Below are positions 1 to 7,357 of a DNA stretch of 12,051 nt, in pieces (within the stretch, counting starts at the first letter, position 1; each line of letters begins with the position of its first letter). The stretch is taken from NCBI GenBank assembly GCA_937914895.1, contig CALGIL010000105.1, forward strand, positions 1 to 12,051, given 5' to 3'. Both the position numbers and the translations under genes were made by a program. Source of the DNA: an uncultured Angelakisella sp. Lineage in GTDB: Bacteria; Bacillota; Clostridia; Oscillospirales; Ruminococcaceae. The notes below the pieces were generated by a model that searched no databases, was not told where the DNA came from, and saw only the letters and a list, made by a program, of their open reading frames with translations.

Positions 1-240
1 GCTCAGGATCTGGTACGCGCCCGCCATGTCGCCCTGCGCCACGCGGGTGATGAAATCCGGGATGCGCACGCCCACCGGGCAGCCGCCCACGCAGGGGCGG
101 TTTTTACAGTTCAGACACCGCAGGGACTCGGCCATGGCCATCTCGTCGGTGTAGCCCAGGGCCACCTCCTCAAAATTGCGGGCCCTCTCCCCCGGGTCCT
201 GCTCGGGCATGGGGGTCTTTTTCAGGATGCTCGGTTCCAT
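1..240 (-). CDS. nfnB: NfnB / GltA-type FAD- and Fe-S-dependent oxidoreductase, N-terminal 80 residues (partial)
   Basis: Only the first 80 codons are inside the window; the gene continues past position 1. Cys42, Cys45, Cys50 and Cys54 form the C-x2-C-x4-C-x3-C-P pattern (CLNCKNRPCVGGCP) followed by IPDFI. This is the N-terminal [4Fe-4S] region of the family that includes the glutamate synthase small subunit and NfnB. The neighbour just upstream is NfnA, so this is most likely the large subunit of the electron-bifurcating NADH-dependent ferredoxin:NADP+ oxidoreductase rather than glutamate synthase. Many databases label it NADPH-dependent glutamate synthase (gltA). The ATG shares one base with the TGA of nfnA (TGATG), and a GGAGG at 251-255 sits 10 nt upstream, which indicates translational coupling. 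The FAD/NADPH domains cannot be seen here. The family is secure; the Nfn assignment rests on the pairing. Confidence 0.88.
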   Translation of the reverse strand, partial: MEPSILKKTPMPEQDPGERARNFEEVALGYTDEMAMAESLRCLNCKNRPCVGGCPVGVRIPDFITRVAQGDMAGAYQILS

Positions 241-1067
241 CAGCGCGCGCCCTCCAGTCTGCAGATGTGGTCCGCTTCCTCAGCCTGAAAGCTGGTGTTG
301 CGGCTCATCAGCTCGTCAAAATCCACCTGGTGCCCATCAAAGTCGGGCCCGTCCACACAGGCAAAGCGGGTCTGCCCCCCCACCGTCACCCGGCAGCAGC
401 CGCACATGCCGGTGCCGTCGATCATAATGGGGTTCAGGCTTACCAGGGTTTTAACGCCGTATTCGGCGGTGAGGCGGGAGACAAACTTCATCATGGGCAC
501 GGGGCCGATGGCAATGACCAGTTCGTAGCCCGCGCCGGCGTCTATCCGCGCCCGGAGCTTGTCGGTGACAAAGCCCTTTTCGCCATAGCTGCCGTCGTCG
601 GTGGTCAGAAAATAGTGCCGGGACGCCGCCCGCATCTCCTCCTCCAAAATGACCAGCTCTTTACTGCGAAAGCCCGCGATGACGTCCACCGCCGCCCCGG
701 CCCCATGCAGCGCCTTGGCCTGGGGGTAGGCGATGGCGCAGCCCACGCCCCCGCCCACCACACATATCCGCTTGGCGTCGCCGTAGTGGGTGGGCACCCC
801 CAGGGGGCCGGTGACATCCTCCAAAAAGTCCCCCCTGCCAAGGTCCGCCATAATGCGGGTGGTGCCGCCCACCACCTGAAAGATGATGGTGATGGTGCCG
901 GCGTCCCGGTCGTGGTCCGCCACCGTCAGGGGGATGCGCTCCCCCCGCTGGTTGGGGCGCACCATGACAAACTGGCCCGCCCGGGTTTTGGCGGCGATAA
1001 GGGGCGCCTTCAGCACCTGGAGCACCACCGAATCGTTAAGCTGCCGTCTATCCATAATTTGAAACAA
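240..1067 (-). CDS. nfnA: NfnA / dihydroorotate dehydrogenase electron-transfer-like FAD, NAD(H) and [2Fe-2S] subunit (TTG start)
   Basis: This is a 275-residue cytoplasmic flavoprotein, the small subunit of the NfnAB transhydrogenase that couples NADH and reduced ferredoxin oxidation to NADP+ reduction. Visible from the N-terminus (numbering from the TTG): a ferredoxin-reductase-type FAD site with RIPLT at 44-48, a dinucleotide-binding GGGVGCA at 105-111, and a C-terminal [2Fe-2S] region GTGMCGCCRV with Cys222, Cys225 and Cys237 as likely ligands. Asp217 is a candidate fourth ligand, since this family is known for an Asp ligand, but I cannot map it with certainty. An in-frame ATG exists at 1086-1088 but has no ribosome site and lies only about 8 nt from the predicted transcript start. 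The TTG at 1065-1067 has GAGGTG seven nt upstream and yields the family-like start MFQIMDRRQLNDS. The ATG at 1053-1055 is the other alternative. The gene is followed immediately by nfnB. Confidence 0.88.
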   Translation of the reverse strand: MFQIMDRRQLNDSVVLQVLKAPLIAAKTRAGQFVMVRPNQRGERIPLTVADHDRDAGTITIIFQVVGGTTRIMADLGRGDFLEDVTGPLGVPTHYGDAKRICVVGGGVGCAIAYPQAKALHGAGAAVDVIAGFRSKELVILEEEMRAASRHYFLTTDDGSYGEKGFVTDKLRARIDAGAGYELVIAIGPVPMMKFVSRLTAEYGVKTLVSLNPIMIDGTGMCGCCRVTVGGQTRFACVDGPDFDGHQVDFDELMSRNTSFQAEEADHICRLEGAR

Positions 1068-1074
1068 ATGAGAA

Positions 1075-1080
1075 CACCTC
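1075..1080 (-). promoter_or_regulatory. Shine-Dalgarno site that decides the nfnA start
   Basis: GAGGTG on the minus strand ends 7 nt before the TTG at 1065-1067. No comparable site precedes the in-frame ATG codons at 1086-1088 or 1053-1055, so the TTG is favoured. Confidence 0.65.
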
Positions 1081-1102
1081 GCATCCATGGATTCGTAGTA
1101 GC

Positions 1103-1131
1103 AGTATACCCCATTCTTCTTTTCTTGGCAA
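1103..1131 (-). promoter_or_regulatory. Sigma70/sigmaA-type promoter of nfnAB
   Basis: Minus-strand -35 TTGCCA (1126-1131) and -10 TATACT (1103-1108) are separated by exactly 17 nt, with an A-rich spacer. Transcription would start near 1096, about 16 nt before the GAGGTG of nfnA. The promoter lies downstream of the hairpin at 1149-1178, so nfnAB is probably a separate transcript from the cell-wall operon. Confidence 0.75.
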
Positions 1132-1143
1132 CCGCCAGGCGGT
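1131..1143. promoter_or_regulatory. 13-bp perfect palindrome abutting the nfnAB -35 (possible operator)
   Basis: ACCGCC-A-GGCGGT is a perfect inverted repeat that overlaps the last base of the -35 element. The position would suit a transcription factor acting at the nfnAB promoter. It could also be an accessory stem behind the terminator at 1149-1178. No known regulator motif is recognised. Confidence 0.3.
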
Positions 1144-1148
1144 GCGAA

Positions 1149-1178
1149 AGAGCCGCGCCACTTTCATGGCGCGGCTCT
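1149..1178 (-). terminator. Hairpin terminator downstream of the amidase gene
   Basis: A perfect 12-bp GC-rich stem (1149-1160 with 1167-1178) and a 6-nt loop begin 17 nt after the stop codon of the 1195-5442 gene. The minus-strand tail is short (TTT then CGC), so it is a weak-tract terminator. The plus-strand side has TTTT at 1181-1184. Confidence 0.6.
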
Positions 1179-1194
1179 GATTTTGTTGGGACGG

Positions 1195-4100
1195 TCAGCC
1201 GCCGGCGCTGTCCTGGACGGTCACCGCGGCCCTGGTACTGACGCCGTCGATGGTCAGAATAATTTCCGCGCTGCCGGCCTGCACGGCCTGGAACTGGCTT
1301 CCGTCAAAGGACAGCACCTCCGTGTTGGAGGAGGCCCAGGCGGCGGTGCCGCCGTAGTCCGCCGGGTCGGTGGTATAGGGGATGCCGCCCGCCGGCAGGG
1401 TGTCCCCCACCTTCAGGGTGGCGGAGGCCAGGTTGATGGTAATACTTTTCAGCGTGGGGGCCGGGGCGTTTACCGTGACGGTGCAGGCGGCGGACGCGCT
1501 GGGGTTGGCCTTGGATTTTGCCGTAATGACCGCTGTCCCGGCGGCCAGCGCCTTCAGGCTGCCGTTTTCGTCCACCGTGACAACGCCGGGGGCATCGCTG
1601 GACCAGGTGACGCTGGGGTCGGTTGCGCCCGTGGGGGCAACGGTGGCCGTCAGCTTGCCGGTCCCGCCCACTTCCAGGGTGAGGGCCGCGGGCGACACGC
1701 TGACCCCGGTAACCGGGACGTTGGCCGCCTGGACGGTCACCTGGCAGGTGGCCTTAAAGCCGCCGTCCTTGCTTTCGGCGGTAATGGCGGCCGTGCCGGG
1801 GCCCTTGGCCGTCACCTCGCCCGAGGCGCTTACCGCGGCAACGCCGCTGTCGGAGGAGGTCCAGGTGACGCCGGTATTGGTGGCGTTTGCAGGGGCGATG
1901 GCGGCGGTCAGCTTCTCGGTGCCGCCCACCGTCAGGGCCAGGGTGCTCTTGTTCAGGGAGATGCCCGTCACCTTAATATCCCCCACCGTGATTTGGCAGA
2001 CGGCGGTTTTGTCGCCGTCCTTGGTCTTGACGGTGATGGCGGCGGTCTGTCCAGAGCCGGCGCTGGATCCGACCGTCACAAGGCCGGACGCGCTGACGGT
2101 TACCGCCGGATTGTTGGAGCTCCAGGTTACCTCCTGGTTGGCGGCGTCCGCCGGGGTGATGACCGCCTTCAGCTGCAGGGCGCCGCCGGGGGCGACGGCG
2201 GCCGAGGCGGGATCGACGGCAACGCCTGTTACCGCCTTGCCCTTAACCGTCACGGTGCACTTGGCCGTCAGCTTGGTATTGGCCTGGGAGGTGGCGGTGA
2301 TGGTGGCGGTGCCCGCCGCCACGGGGGTCACCTTGCCGGTGCTGTCCACCTTGGCCACCTTTTCGTCGCTGGAGGTCCAGGTGATGGCCTGATTGGTGGT
2401 GTCGGCCGGCTCAAACTTGGGGGTCAGCTGCTGGGCCGCCTGGCCCAGGGCCAGCTCCAAAGTGGTCTTGTCCAGGGTCAGTGCGGTGGGCGTCACAACC
2501 ACAACGACCCCCTTGCCCACCGACTCGCTGCCCGTGGGGTAGCTGCCGGCATAGCGGCTGTCAAAGAAGCTTTCGATGGCGTCGGCCATCTCGTTGGCAA
2601 TGCTCTGCTGGACGGTGCTGTCAATCAGATCATAAAACTCATTTTGGTTGCTCATAAACGCCCCCTCGGTAAGGGTGGCGGCAAAGCGGCTGGTGCGGGT
2701 GACGTAGTAAAGCCCGTACTTGGTGCCCCGGTTGGTATTGCCGATGGCGCTGCCCAGGGCGGAGTTTGCCTGGCTGGCCAGGCCCTGGGAGAAGGAGTAG
2801 AAGTAATAGGCCTCGTGGCCGGTGGCACTTTTGCTGGTGGAGGAGTTATTGTGGATGCTGACAAAGGCCTGGGGGTTAAAGTTGTACGCCTGGTTCATCC
2901 GGTTGGGCAGGTCCACCTTGCCGCTGCTGACCTGGGTATTGATGAGCAGCACATTGGCGCCGCGGGATTCCAGGACGCTGGCCAGACGCCGGGCAATCTG
3001 CCAGTTGACCACCTTTTCGGGGTAGTCGGACAAATAGCCCAGGGCGCCGTAGTCGGTGCCGCCATGGCCGGGGTCCACCACAATTTTCGCGCTGCCCAGG
3101 GAGGACGGCACGTTGTGGAACCGCAGCACCAGGTTGCCGGATTTATCGTAATAGGCCTGGTAGCCCACCATGCCGTTGCTGACACGGAAGTTAAGGCTGA
3201 GGGTGGTGCCGCTCCAGGTGGCGGACTTAAAGAGGGGGTTTTTGCTCAGGCTGCTCAGGTTGCCCGGCACCGAGGTGGTGTTTTGGAAGGCAAACTTCAT
3301 CCCGGAGGAAGAATAGGTGGCCCGGTAGCTGACCTGCTGTTCGGTCTTTAGAATGACATCGGTGTAGGCGGCGGTACTGGTGACAGTCATACCGGTAATC
3401 TGATTGCCGGACGCCTCCTTGGAGGTGGAGCTGATGTCACCCGAATAGACCCGCTGGCCCGATTCCAGAATGTAGTAGCGGTAGGTGGTGTTGCCGTCCT
3501 TATACGACAGCTCGTTCCCCTGGGTGTAGTCCAGGGCCCCCTTGGGCAGGGGGAAGTAATTGGCACTGGAGATGTCGTCCAGTGTGTTAGTGGGAAAGGT
3601 CTCGGCATCGGCGGCCGACACCACCACCGGCTTGCCGGAGCCGATGACCGCCCGCTTGTTGACGGTGACGCTGGCCCCCTGCTTGCTGCCGGTGTAGCCT
3701 TCGTAGGTGGCGCTGATTGTAATGTTGCCCAGGCCCTGTTGGGAGGTGGTGCCCGCCGGGGCCGTAAAGACACCGCTGTATTTGACGTAGCTGGAATCCT
3801 TGTTGGTGTTGTCGTCGTCGGTGGTGTCCTTGGTCAGGGCAATGGTTTTGCCGCCCAGGGTGGCGGAGACCGCCGCGCCGTCATAGGCGTTTACCGACAC
3901 GGTAATCTGCATGCCGCCCTCCACCGCCAGGGCCCCTTCGGGGGCGATGGTGTCGATGACATTGATTTGGCGGGTGATGTTATAGGTAAGGGTCTTGCCC
4001 TTGTGCTCGATCTTAAAGGTGTTCAGGCCTGCCTTCAGGTTTTCCTCCACCGAGAAATAGCCCGTGTCGCTGGTCTCAATCTTCTGCCCGTTAAGCAGCA

Positions 4101-5442
4101 CCTCGCTGCGGGGGTCGCTGGCCCCCTGCAGGGTGGCGGTGGGTTCGCTGGTGGTATAGGTGGCCTGGGCGGGGCGGGTCATTTCCAGGGTGGCCAGAAT
4201 AAACTTGGCCGCGGTCTGGTCCTTCAGGTAGTCCAAAAGGTTGGTGGTAGCGCCGCCGGGGTTGGCGCTCAGCTTTGACAGGGAGTTATACATGCTGCCC
4301 TTATAGCCGTCCGTCTCCCGGGCGGCCACCAGCTGGCTGACCAGCTGGCCGGAATCGCCCCACCCCGCCGCGGAGGTGCCCATGCGGTCGGCGCCGTGGA
4401 CCAGGTACAGGGGGATACCGGCCTCGGAGGCCGTCTTGCCCCACCACTTGGTCACGGTGTTAAAGGGAATGGCCGGGTCGGACTGGGAGCCCACGGCCTC
4501 CACCGCCACAAAGTCCACAAGGCCGTCCTTTACAAAGGCGCGGACGTCGGCATTGCCGCCCACAAGGGCGGTATGGGCGGCGTTTGTTTTGGAGCCCGCC
4601 TCGTCCTGGTCCTGGTTGGCCCACACGGCGGTGGTCAAAAGGCCCGCCTGCATCCCCGGCGCCCGGGTATGGATGATGTCGGCGGCCATGCGCACCGCCA
4701 AATCGGGCACCCCGCGCATATAGCGCTGGTACCCAATGCCCCCGCCCGCGGACAGGTATCCGCCGTAGGAGGAATCGCCGTCGGGATTTTCGTAGTCGGC
4801 CAGCAGAATGCCGTCGGGCTTATAGTCCCGCACAAAGCTTATCAGCTCCTCCTCCATCCGGTCGATGACCGAGGCGTCCACAGGGCTTGCGTGGACCATG
4901 GACTCCTGGCCGGGGACGGTAAGGAGGTTGTAGATGCAGTAGACGTACAGGCCCCTGCCCTTGGCCGCGGAAATGGCGTAGCCCAGGGGGTCGTAGCCGG
5001 TGGCCAGGGTGGGTAAATTGGCGCTGTCATAGACCACCCCTTTGTCCGAGGCGGTCTGAATGACCACGGTATTCATGGACAGGTCCTGAATTTTTTGCAG
5101 GGCGGCATCGATTTCGGACTTCACCTTGGCCTCGGACCGGTCGCCGGAGGCAAAAAAGTCCTGCCCCGGCGTAAGATATACCGCCCGCATCTCGCCGGGG
5201 ACGTTATAGGCCACAGGGGTCACCTCAAGACCCTGGCCGGGGTCTCCGTCCAGGGCTTGGCTGTCCGGGTCCCCGGACACATCGGGGACCAGGTCCTCCT
5301 GGGAGGGCCCGGGGTCCGCCGGGCCCATGGGCTCCAGCCCGCCGGTGACGGCCGCGGCCACCCCCGTAACGGCGATGACCGCCACAAAAACCAGGCTGAG
5401 TGCCACCGCCAGCATCCGTTTGTTGTTCAAAAAAGTATGCAC
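1195..5442 (-). CDS. Secreted multidomain wall protein: GHL10-like domain, N-acetylmuramoyl-L-alanine amidase (Amidase_3), five BIG2-type domains
   Basis: 1415 residues, GTG start with a G-rich ribosome site (GGGGGGA) just upstream. Residues 10-33 are a hydrophobic signal or anchor segment; an AxA-like site near 29-31 may be cleaved. A Pro/Asp-rich linker (35-80) leads to a GHL10-like barrel at about 84-415, opening with EMRAVYLTPG and containing YKPDGILLADYENP. Ig-like and unassigned beta-rich sequence follows (about 425-785). The Amidase_3 domain spans about 788-962: zinc ligands His793 (DPGHGG), Glu809 and His864 (SIHNN), and catalytic Glu926 (TEGAFMSN), all intact, so it should cleave the MurNAc-L-Ala bond. 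The C-terminus from about 983 holds five Ig-like repeats. No LPXTG, SLH or choline-binding anchor is seen. It lies 36 bp after the GHL10 lipoprotein gene, presumably in the same transcript. The GHL10-like part has Ala215 where the neighbour has Asp, so it may bind glycan without cleaving it. The amidase call is firm; the role of the N-terminal part is inferred. Confidence 0.9.
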   Translation of the reverse strand: MHTFLNNKRMLAVALSLVFVAVIAVTGVAAAVTGGLEPMGPADPGPSQEDLVPDVSGDPDSQALDGDPGQGLEVTPVAYNVPGEMRAVYLTPGQDFFASGDRSEAKVKSEIDAALQKIQDLSMNTVVIQTASDKGVVYDSANLPTLATGYDPLGYAISAAKGRGLYVYCIYNLLTVPGQESMVHASPVDASVIDRMEEELISFVRDYKPDGILLADYENPDGDSSYGGYLSAGGGIGYQRYMRGVPDLAVRMAADIIHTRAPGMQAGLLTTAVWANQDQDEAGSKTNAAHTALVGGNADVRAFVKDGLVDFVAVEAVGSQSDPAIPFNTVTKWWGKTASEAGIPLYLVHGADRMGTSAAGWGDSGQLVSQLVAARETDGYKGSMYNSLSKLSANPGGATTNLLDYLKDQTAAKFILATLEMTRPAQATYTTSEPTATLQGASDPRSEVLLNGQKIETSDTGYFSVEENLKAGLNTFKIEHKGKTLTYNITRQINVIDTIAPEGALAVEGGMQITVSVNAYDGAAVSATLGGKTIALTKDTTDDDNTNKDSSYVKYSGVFTAPAGTTSQQGLGNITISATYEGYTGSKQGASVTVNKRAVIGSGKPVVVSAADAETFPTNTLDDISSANYFPLPKGALDYTQGNELSYKDGNTTYRYYILESGQRVYSGDISSTSKEASGNQITGMTVTSTAAYTDVILKTEQQVSYRATYSSSGMKFAFQNTTSVPGNLSSLSKNPLFKSATWSGTTLSLNFRVSNGMVGYQAYYDKSGNLVLRFHNVPSSLGSAKIVVDPGHGGTDYGALGYLSDYPEKVVNWQIARRLASVLESRGANVLLINTQVSSGKVDLPNRMNQAYNFNPQAFVSIHNNSSTSKSATGHEAYYFYSFSQGLASQANSALGSAIGNTNRGTKYGLYYVTRTSRFAATLTEGAFMSNQNEFYDLIDSTVQQSIANEMADAIESFFDSRYAGSYPTGSESVGKGVVVVVTPTALTLDKTTLELALGQAAQQLTPKFEPADTTNQAITWTSSDEKVAKVDSTGKVTPVAAGTATITATSQANTKLTAKCTVTVKGKAVTGVAVDPASAAVAPGGALQLKAVITPADAANQEVTWSSNNPAVTVSASGLVTVGSSAGSGQTAAITVKTKDGDKTAVCQITVGDIKVTGISLNKSTLALTVGGTEKLTAAIAPANATNTGVTWTSSDSGVAAVSASGEVTAKGPGTAAITAESKDGGFKATCQVTVQAANVPVTGVSVSPAALTLEVGGTGKLTATVAPTGATDPSVTWSSDAPGVVTVDENGSLKALAAGTAVITAKSKANPSASAACTVTVNAPAPTLKSITINLASATLKVGDTLPAGGIPYTTDPADYGGTAAWASSNTEVLSFDGSQFQAVQAGSAEIILTIDGVSTRAAVTVQDSAGG
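1198..2496 (-). repeat. Five tandem BIG2-type Ig-like domain repeats within the amidase protein
   Basis: Residues about 983-1415 fall into five units of 83-88 residues. Four share the pattern TG(V/I)x(V/L)(D/N/S)...LTVGGT..LTA.(I/V)AP..AT...VTW(T/S)SS...V(A/T)V...G.(V/L)...GTA.ITA.S...A.C.VTV. The fifth, beginning LKSITINLASATLKVGD, is more diverged. Such domains usually act as surface spacers or adhesive modules. The DNA copies have diverged, so this is not a recent duplication. Confidence 0.82.
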
Positions 5443-5478
5443 GTCATTCCCCCCGATGTACTTAAAAGTGCGGTCCCA

Positions 5479-6927
5479 TCAAAGGATGGACTGCAGATTG
5501 CTCATCTCCTGCGACACCATGGACGAGCCGCCCATGATGGAATCGTACCGGTAAAGGGCGAAGCCCCCGTACCGGGACTGGGTCCTGGCAAATTCCACCT
5601 GGCGCTGCATCATGGTGGGGTTAGCGGTCCATTCGTTTCCCTGCTGGCTGTCGCCGATTTTATAGGCGGCCAGCCCCACATACAGCTTGACGCCGCCGGC
5701 GGAGATCATGTTATTAAACAGCCGCACCGTGTCGCTGTAAGGACAGGTGGCGTTGTTAAACCCAAAATAGACCTGGGGACAGATGTAATCCACATAGCCG
5801 GGGTTGGCCAGCCAGAAGTTGACGTCGCAGTACAGCATATTGCGGTTGTTCTGGTTGTTGCCCGCGGGGCTGATGCCAAAGACCCTGCCGCTGCCCACGG
5901 CGTTGTACACCTGCTTGACCAGAATATTCACCTGCTCCCGGCGCCACTCGGCCAGCCCCTTCTGGGTGCCGGAGCGGTTGTAGGTGCCCCGGTCAAAGCT
6001 GGCGTCGGCGCTTGGCGGGTAAAAGTAATCGTCAAAGTGGATGCCGTCCACGTCGTAGTTATTTACAATCTCCCGGACGCCGTTTACAATCAGCTCCCGG
6101 GCCTCGGCACTGCCGGGGTTGTAAAAAAGGCCCCGGTCGTACTCCGTCACGGCGTCGCTGCCGCTGTCCATAAAGTCGTTGGCGGGGTTGGTGCTGTGGA
6201 TGGCCTTGGTGCCCAGGGTCCCCGTGGCGCGGATGCGGTAGGGGTTCAGCCAGGCCTCGATGGACAGGCCCAGGCTGTGGGCCTCCTCCACCATAATCTC
6301 CAGGGCGTCATAGGGCGCCGCCCCCACGGGGCCCTCCTGCCCCGTAAACAGGTAGGACTGGGGGAAGTAGCTGGAAGGGTACAAAGCGTCGCCAAAGGGG
6401 CGCACCTGGGCGTAGACGGTGTTAAGGCCCAGGTCGGCAATGCGGCCAAAGGCGGCGCGGATGCTGGCGGTAAACTGGGCCTTGGTCCGGCCCGTCAGCA
6501 TGGGGCCCAGGTCCAGATAAGAAAGCCACACCGCCCGGACCTCGTCTGCGGGCTTTACCTGCTTCACCGGGGTCTCCTCCTGGGATTCGGGCTGGGATTG
6601 GGAACTGGACGAGGACGGCTGGCTGGAGACCGAAGAGGGCTGACTGGACGAGGACTGGCTGACGGAGGAAGCGCCGGAGCTGCTTATGGGCGCCCCGCCG
6701 TCCGGGGGGCGGTCCGAGGAGCTGCCGTCCGGGTCCGTCACGGGGCCGGGTCCGTCGCCGCTGTCCGCCGGATTAAAGGGGCGGCTTTCCTGCCCGGAAT
6801 CGGAGAACTCAAAGCTGCCCGACCCGGTGATGGGGGCCGGCGCGGGCTCGGGGCCGGCGGAGGCGCACCCGGCCAGGGAAAGGGCCAGGGACAGCGCCAA
6901 AATGAAAGAGACGGCTCGCTTCTGCAT
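5479..6927 (-). CDS. GHL10-family (DigH/YngK-like) glycoside-hydrolase lipoprotein
   Basis: 482 residues. The signal peptide ends in a lipobox LSLAGC with Cys21 as the lipidated residue, so the protein is anchored on the outer face of the membrane. A disordered acidic and Ser/Gln/Pro-rich linker (22-125, with poly-Ser near 82-115) extends through the wall. The GHL10 (former DUF187) catalytic barrel fills about 128-480: VRAVWLSYLDL, AQVRPFGDALY, IEAWLNPYRI, YDVDGIHFDDYFYP with Asp294, Asp299 and Asp300, then GISPAGN and YICPQVYFGF. The canonical acidic pair is present, so it should be active. E. coli DigH of this family acts on peptide-stripped peptidoglycan glycans; B. subtilis YngK is another member. 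The ATG has AGGAG at 6937-6941 with 9-nt spacing. It is first in a two-gene unit with the amidase protein, which carries a second, divergent GHL10-like domain. Substrate is inferred from the family. Confidence 0.9.
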   Translation of the reverse strand: MQKRAVSFILALSLALSLAGCASAGPEPAPAPITGSGSFEFSDSGQESRPFNPADSGDGPGPVTDPDGSSSDRPPDGGAPISSSGASSVSQSSSSQPSSVSSQPSSSSSQSQPESQEETPVKQVKPADEVRAVWLSYLDLGPMLTGRTKAQFTASIRAAFGRIADLGLNTVYAQVRPFGDALYPSSYFPQSYLFTGQEGPVGAAPYDALEIMVEEAHSLGLSIEAWLNPYRIRATGTLGTKAIHSTNPANDFMDSGSDAVTEYDRGLFYNPGSAEARELIVNGVREIVNNYDVDGIHFDDYFYPPSADASFDRGTYNRSGTQKGLAEWRREQVNILVKQVYNAVGSGRVFGISPAGNNQNNRNMLYCDVNFWLANPGYVDYICPQVYFGFNNATCPYSDTVRLFNNMISAGGVKLYVGLAAYKIGDSQQGNEWTANPTMMQRQVEFARTQSRYGGFALYRYDSIMGGSSMVSQEMSNLQSIL

Positions 6928-6979
6928 GGGGGAGGACTCCTGTTCCTGATGGGATATGAGTTCACTTTTGTGAAAGCGT

Positions 6980-7001
6980 CACTTTGCGCGGCGCAAAAGT
7001 G
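6980..7001. other. Hairpin 1 of the repeat unit (first copy; recurs every 72 bp)
   Basis: CAC-TTTGCG pairs with CGCAAA-A-GTG, giving 9 bp with one bulged A and a 3-nt loop. The loop is CGG in A units and CGA in B units, so one of the three A/B differences leaves the stem untouched. The same hairpin recurs in all five units. Confidence 0.6.
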
Positions 7002-7024
7002 CCGGGACAAGAAGAAATACCTTG

Positions 7025-7044
7025 CGCAAAAGTATCCTCTTGCG
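7025..7044. other. Hairpin 2 of the repeat unit (first copy; recurs in four junctions)
   Basis: CGCAAAAG (7025-7032) pairs with CTCTTGCG (7037-7044) over seven of eight positions, with one A-C mismatch and a TATC loop. In B units the outermost C becomes T, giving a G-U wobble in a plus-strand RNA but an A-C mismatch in a minus-strand RNA. Unit 5 lacks the right arm. Confidence 0.45.
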
Positions 7045-7357
7045 AAGGCGTCACTTTGCGCGACGCAAAAGTGCCGGGACAAGAAGAAATACCTTGTGCA
7101 AAAGTATCCTCTTGCGAAAGCGTCACTTTGCGCGGCGCAAAAGTGCCGGGACAAGAAGAAATACCTTGCGCAAAAGTATCCTCTTGCGAAGGCGTCACTT
7201 TGCGCGACGCAAAAGTGCCGGGACAAGAAGAAATACCTTGTGCAAAAGTATCCTCTTGCGAAAGCGTCACTTTGCGCGGCGCAAAAGTGCCGGGGCAAGA
7301 AGAAATACCTTGCGCAAAAGTCTACACAAATGACAAAAAGGACACAAACCTATGTAT

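Larger units (their letters stand above)
6972..7321. repeat. Array of five 72-bp tandem repeats of alternating A and B type
   Basis: Units begin at 6972, 7044, 7116, 7188 and 7260, exactly 72 bp apart; the last is cut short at about 7321. Units 1 and 3 are identical (type A) and units 2 and 4 are identical (type B). A and B differ at three positions (equivalents of 6975 A/G, 6991 G/A, 7025 C/T). Unit 5 is type A with one extra change at 7295 (A to G). The array is therefore a 144-bp A-B dimer present twice plus a partial A copy, which implies recent duplication. It lies between the predicted promoter (7358-7386) and the start codon of the GHL10 lipoprotein (6927). No unique spacers are present, so it is not a CRISPR. 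Confidence 0.95.

Noticed and set aside
1183..3351. Long plus-strand open frame (722 codons) opposite the amidase gene
   Set aside because: It is Gly/Ala-rich low-complexity antisense of GC-rich coding DNA, with no domain and no ribosome site; the minus-strand frame has clear catalytic motifs.
6972..7321. CRISPR array
   Set aside because: The repeats are contiguous 72-bp units with no unique spacers, and no cas gene is present.
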